Source: CAYYJM01 sp964471755 (lineage in GTDB: Bacteria > Planctomycetota > Planctomycetia > Gemmatales > Gemmataceae). Taken from it: 34,035 nt of DNA. A program made the position numbers and the translations under genes. The notes under the pieces were generated by a model. The model was not told the origin of the DNA, searched no databases, and saw nothing but the letters and a program-made list of their open reading frames with translations. The stretch is taken from the NCBI GenBank assembly GCA_964471755.1, contig CAYYJM010000032.1:1-34035 (forward strand), written 5' to 3'. The stretch's first letter is position 1. Every line of letters begins with the position of its first letter. This document shows positions 31,413 through 34,035 of this stretch, in pieces.

Positions 31413-31821
31413 GGGGGGGGCAGGGACTCCTCGCTGGTTCGAGTCTTTCGATTACTGGCCCGACCGCTTGATCAAACCGGACGAGAGTGTATGGGAAGGT
31501 CAACCCGCTTCTGGCCCGCCTCTCTTTCTCCGACGGAAGTATAGCAGCAAGGCCAGTTTGCGACAACGCCAGTTGGCCGGGCCAAAACGACGCCGATCCG
31601 AAAATCGGACCCAAAATCGGACCTGAACACGGCGGGAGTTCAGCGTCTGCCCAGATGGACTCCCGCTCGCTCTACGCTACCTTCCCTGTGGCCTCGGGGA
31701 TCAGGGGCGCCAAGCAGTTGACCCGGGTCATGCCTCGCACCCGGACTCGGCTGAACCTTGGTGGTGAGAAGCCGTCTATCTAGGTGTACAGTACACCTGG
31801 CAACAAGGGTGAGGTGCGGCG
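31413..31821. other. 409-base intergenic region
   Basis: No gene is recognised here. It holds a run of eight G (31413-31420) and a perfect TTGGCC-G-GGCCAA inverted repeat (31573-31585). Next come a TCCGA-AAA-TCGGA palindrome (31597-31609) and two direct copies of AAAATCGGACC 12 bases apart (31601-31623), then the AGGTGTAC palindrome just before the HNH-like gene. The open frame 31487-31783 has no family resemblance. Confidence 0.6.
31782..31798. promoter_or_regulatory. 17-base palindrome, likely operator
   Basis: AGGTGTACAGTACACCT: eight-base arms around a single A, perfect on both sides. It lies 23 bases before the ATG of the HNH-like gene, where a dimeric repressor would block transcription. 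The regulator is not in this window as far as I can tell. Confidence 0.6.
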
Positions 31822-32589
31822 ATGGCGAGGCGAGGCGGGAAACAGAAGTACGGGCCGTGCGCCTTTTGCGGTAGGCCGGGGGCCACCCGGGACCACGTCC
31901 CGCCGAAGGGGCTGTTCGGGGAGCCGCTGCCCAGCAACCTGATCACCGTGCCCGCCTGCCGGGACTGCAACAGCGAAGCGGGGTCGGATGACGAGTACAT
32001 GCAGCGGTTCGCTATGGTCTACGGGGCCGAGCGGAACGGCGACGGGGTCGAGGTCGGTTAGAAGGTACTCCGGTCGATCTGGAAGCCCAACGCCGGGGCA
32101 AAGCGCAGCAACCTGTACAAGAGTTTGTCTCCGGTATCCCTGGTGTCTCCCGGCGGGCTCTACCTGGGGAGGTCATTCACGCTCAGAATCGACGGCCTCC
32201 GCCTGGAGCGCATCCTGACGAAGCTGATCAAAGGCATGTTCTGGACGCTGGGCAAGCGCCGCCTCCCTGACGAGTACATGACCTACGCTCACCTGATCGG
32301 GGCGTTCCCGACAGACGACGCCCGCAGCGCCACGGAAAGGAACATCATGCCGTTCAGGGAGTTCACCGTCGGCAACGGCGCCTTCGCCTACCGCCGGGTT
32401 GCGCTGACCGACGTGGACCCGAACATCAGCGTCTGGCGCTTCGTGTTCTTCCAGAGCATCGGCTTCATGGGTTACACCGTCCGGAAAGGTGAAACGGAGA
32501 GCGAACTGATCTGCCTGCTGGACGACGAGGACGCACAGGGGGCTGAAGGGGCGCCAGCGGCCCCGGAGGGCGATCAGCCCCACGCCTGA
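31822..32589 (+). pseudogene. HNH-like protein gene interrupted by one in-frame amber codon
   Basis: One reading frame from ATG 31822 to TGA 32589 would encode 255 residues but has a single TAG at 32059-32061 (codon 80). The first part has CAFCGRPGATRDHVPPKGLFGEPLPSNLITVPACRDCNSEAGSDDEY, a CxxC...DHVPPK...CxxCN module of HNH-like zinc proteins common as unnamed genes. After the TAG the same frame continues without a break: KVLRSIWKPNAGAKRSNLYKSL, then LRIDGLRLERILTKLIKGMFWTLGKRRLP and NISVWRFVFFQSIGFMGYTV. No frameshift is needed, so a point mutation, suppression or a base error are all possible. Whether such HNH modules cut DNA is uncertain; the second catalytic His is not obvious. It is followed by a hairpin. 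Confidence 0.75.
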
Positions 32590-32590
32590 C

Positions 32591-32611
32591 GAGGCGGTGC
32601 GCCTCCTTTCT
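32591..32611 (+). terminator. short hairpin followed by CTTTCT
   Basis: GAGGCG-GTG-CGCCTC (32591-32605), then CTTTCT, beginning one base after the HNH-like stop. The stem is only six pairs, but position and T-content fit an intrinsic terminator between two convergent genes. Confidence 0.5.
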
Positions 32612-32683
32612 GGCCCCGCCATGCGTCCCCATTCCGGCAATCGCTCACCCTCCAGAGCGTGATGACCCGTCGGAGGTCGTCTT

Positions 32684-33915
32684 TCACGCTTGTTGACGCA
32701 ACGACTCCGCAACCTTCAGCCCTTCCTGGGCCGCCCACCGTTCTAAAATTGCCCGCTCGTTGGCACCCGGCAGGCGGTTGCACTTCCCCCGCACCTGGCA
32801 GATCGTCCGTTTCGGGATGTCCACCTCGATGGTCAGGGCTCGCTGCCGGCCACGCTGCGTCTCGACCTGCATCGACCAGATGGAAGTCTGGCGGCGGACG
32901 CAGTTCTCCTTGTAGGTCGCCACGCAGTGCCGCATCGCCTGGCCCTCAAGGAACAGCGCCCGGCTCGTCAGGATCTCGGTGATCGTCCAGACCCGCATGT
33001 TGCCCAGCGCCTCCTCCCCCTGGACCAGGCAGAAGTCGCTGAACGGGGCGTGCCGCCAGGAAATCGACGGCTGGTTCGTCTCCCGGCCGAGTTCCCTGTG
33101 CCACTCCTCGACCTGCCGCAGGATCGAGGCGATGGTGCGGCCTTTCATCCTGTAGTCGGGGCGGGGCGGGGGTTGCCTGCCGATCACTCCGCCCGCCGAG
33201 ACGCCCTCCCTCCACTCGAACCGCTGGTGCTGGAGAAGTCCACGACCGGGCCGACCTGGGCGAGGTCGAGCGCCGGGTGGTTGACGAAGAAGTGCAGCAC
33301 GCTCTCCCAGAACTCTTCGTTCCCCATCGCCTTGCCCAGGCGAGTCCCGACGACCGCCCGGGCCAGGGCCGGGCTCCCCCCGAGGCCACGCACCTGCGCC
33401 CAACGCACGGCGGCGACTGCGGTGTAGTGGTGCGGGGCCTGTGTGAACAGGTGCGCCATCGCCCTGGTCAGCCGCAGAGGCAGCCCGGCGGTGCGGATGT
33501 TCTCGCCCCGGCCCAGGTGCCTGTACCAGTCGTGCTGCGGCAGTCTCTCGCCCGGCGGCAGGCCGAACCAGGCCGAGGCCATGAAGGGCGGGACGGGGTA
33601 GCGGGCGAGCAGGTGTTGGGCGAGTGACGAGAACTGCGGCCACGCATTCTGTTGCACCGGCCGCCATGACTCGACGGGGCGCAGCCAGTCGCCGTGGTAC
33701 AGGGCCAGGGCAAGCAGGCCGCTGTTGAAGCCGTTGCGGTTGTCCCCCGCACGGCCGGACGGGTGCAGCAGGGCGGCCCGGGCCTGGACGTGCCGCAGCA
33801 GGCGCTCGTAGGCGGGCAGCGCCCCGCCGTGCCTTGCCGCCAGCGACCTGCCGGCGTGGATCGAGTCGTCGAGTTGTCGCTTGGCCGTCTGGCGGAATGA
33901 TCCTTCTGTGCGCAT
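32684..33915 (-). pseudogene. PcfJ-domain protein gene with frameshift
   Basis: Two overlapping minus-strand frames make one protein. The N-terminal frame starts at ATG 33915 (GGAGGG nine bases upstream) and reads MRTEGSFRQTAKRQLDDSIH through LRLTRAMAHLFTQAP, to LDLAQVGPVVDF. From about 33233-33241 the protein continues in the other frame: LQHQRFEWREG, then MKGRTIASILRQVEEWHREL, LEGQAMRHCVATYKENC and SIWSMQVE, ending at 32684. The core AMRHCVATY...C...SIWS is the PcfJ-like domain (PF14284), first seen in a conjugative plasmid and frequent in planctomycetes; its function is unknown. One base appears to be missing between GTGGACTTC and TCCAGCAC. The long frame running from 33976 is out of frame in its first half and is not the protein. 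About 410 residues if repaired. Confidence 0.8.
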
Positions 33916-34035
33916 GGTGAAAGGCCCTCCGTGCCGTCCGGGGCGAAGGACGGTGAAAGGTGAAGGTGATCGACACGCCGCAAGGTCGTGTGCGATTACC
34001 AGCTTTCAGCGCAGAGGCGGATCGTCGTCATCATC

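Noticed and set aside
31436..31452. GGTTCGAGTC resembling a tRNA T-arm
   Set aside because: The five bases before and after do not pair, and no acceptor or anticodon stem can be found.
31487..31783. 98-codon open frame in the intergenic region before the HNH-like gene
   Set aside because: No ribosome-binding site, no recognisable domain, and it crosses palindromes and direct repeats.

Overview
The window looks like a high-GC planctomycete, most likely a member of the Gemmataceae. The main reasons are a TIGR02996 (repeat-companion) domain protein with leucine-rich repeats, secreted FG-GAP/VCBS and PQQ-propeller proteins in one operon with a YdjY-domain protein, a DUF4058 protein, a PcfJ-domain gene, and a two-permease/two-ATPase ABC exporter. 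This is inference from protein families; there is no rRNA or other taxonomic marker here. A run of ten N at 16553-16562 shows the sequence is a scaffold with at least one unresolved join. No rRNA, tRNA, CRISPR array, transposase or phage gene was recognised.

Layout. 1-1693: the start of a PolB-like 3'-5' exonuclease gene (leaving the window on the left) and, divergently, a calcineurin-like phosphoesterase. 11076-1717 (minus strand): a five-gene envelope operon of a giant TPR protein, an FG-GAP repeat protein, a PQQ propeller, a YdjY-domain protein and a proline-rich lipoprotein, all with export signals. 11510-16279 (plus): a tightly overlapping operon of ATPase, permease, ATPase, permease and a haloalkane-dehalogenase-like hydrolase. 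16280-19131: a small accessory patch holding two small hypothetical genes, a DUF6985-like gene, a toxin-antitoxin pair and a frameshifted relic. Partial copies of the hydrolase gene's 3' end recur inside this patch. 19132-23352: the TIGR02996/LRR gene, a membrane-embedded spermidine-synthase-like protein and DUF4058. 23482-25794: PriA helicase. 25881-29035: an ECF42-type sigma factor with its typical partners (PhnB-like, double YCII/DGPF, second PhnB-like). 29263-31412: GlcG/HbpS-like, endonuclease/exonuclease/phosphatase-family and methyltransferase genes. 31413-34035: a decaying end with an HNH-like gene cut by an amber codon and a frameshifted PcfJ gene.

How genes work together. The ECF42 locus contains its own probable targets: two sites of the form TGTCGA-N17-CGAC lie 56-60 bases before the two PhnB-like genes, each preceded by an A-tract. 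This matches the promoter type reported for ECF42 factors and suggests a compact regulon. The ABC operon carries an unusual second ATPase whose Walker B aspartate is replaced by tyrosine. Two intergenic regions share a layout of four tandem 7-bp units (GAACGAT or GGCGAAC) next to a long inverted repeat, and may be members of a planctomycete intergenic repeat class.
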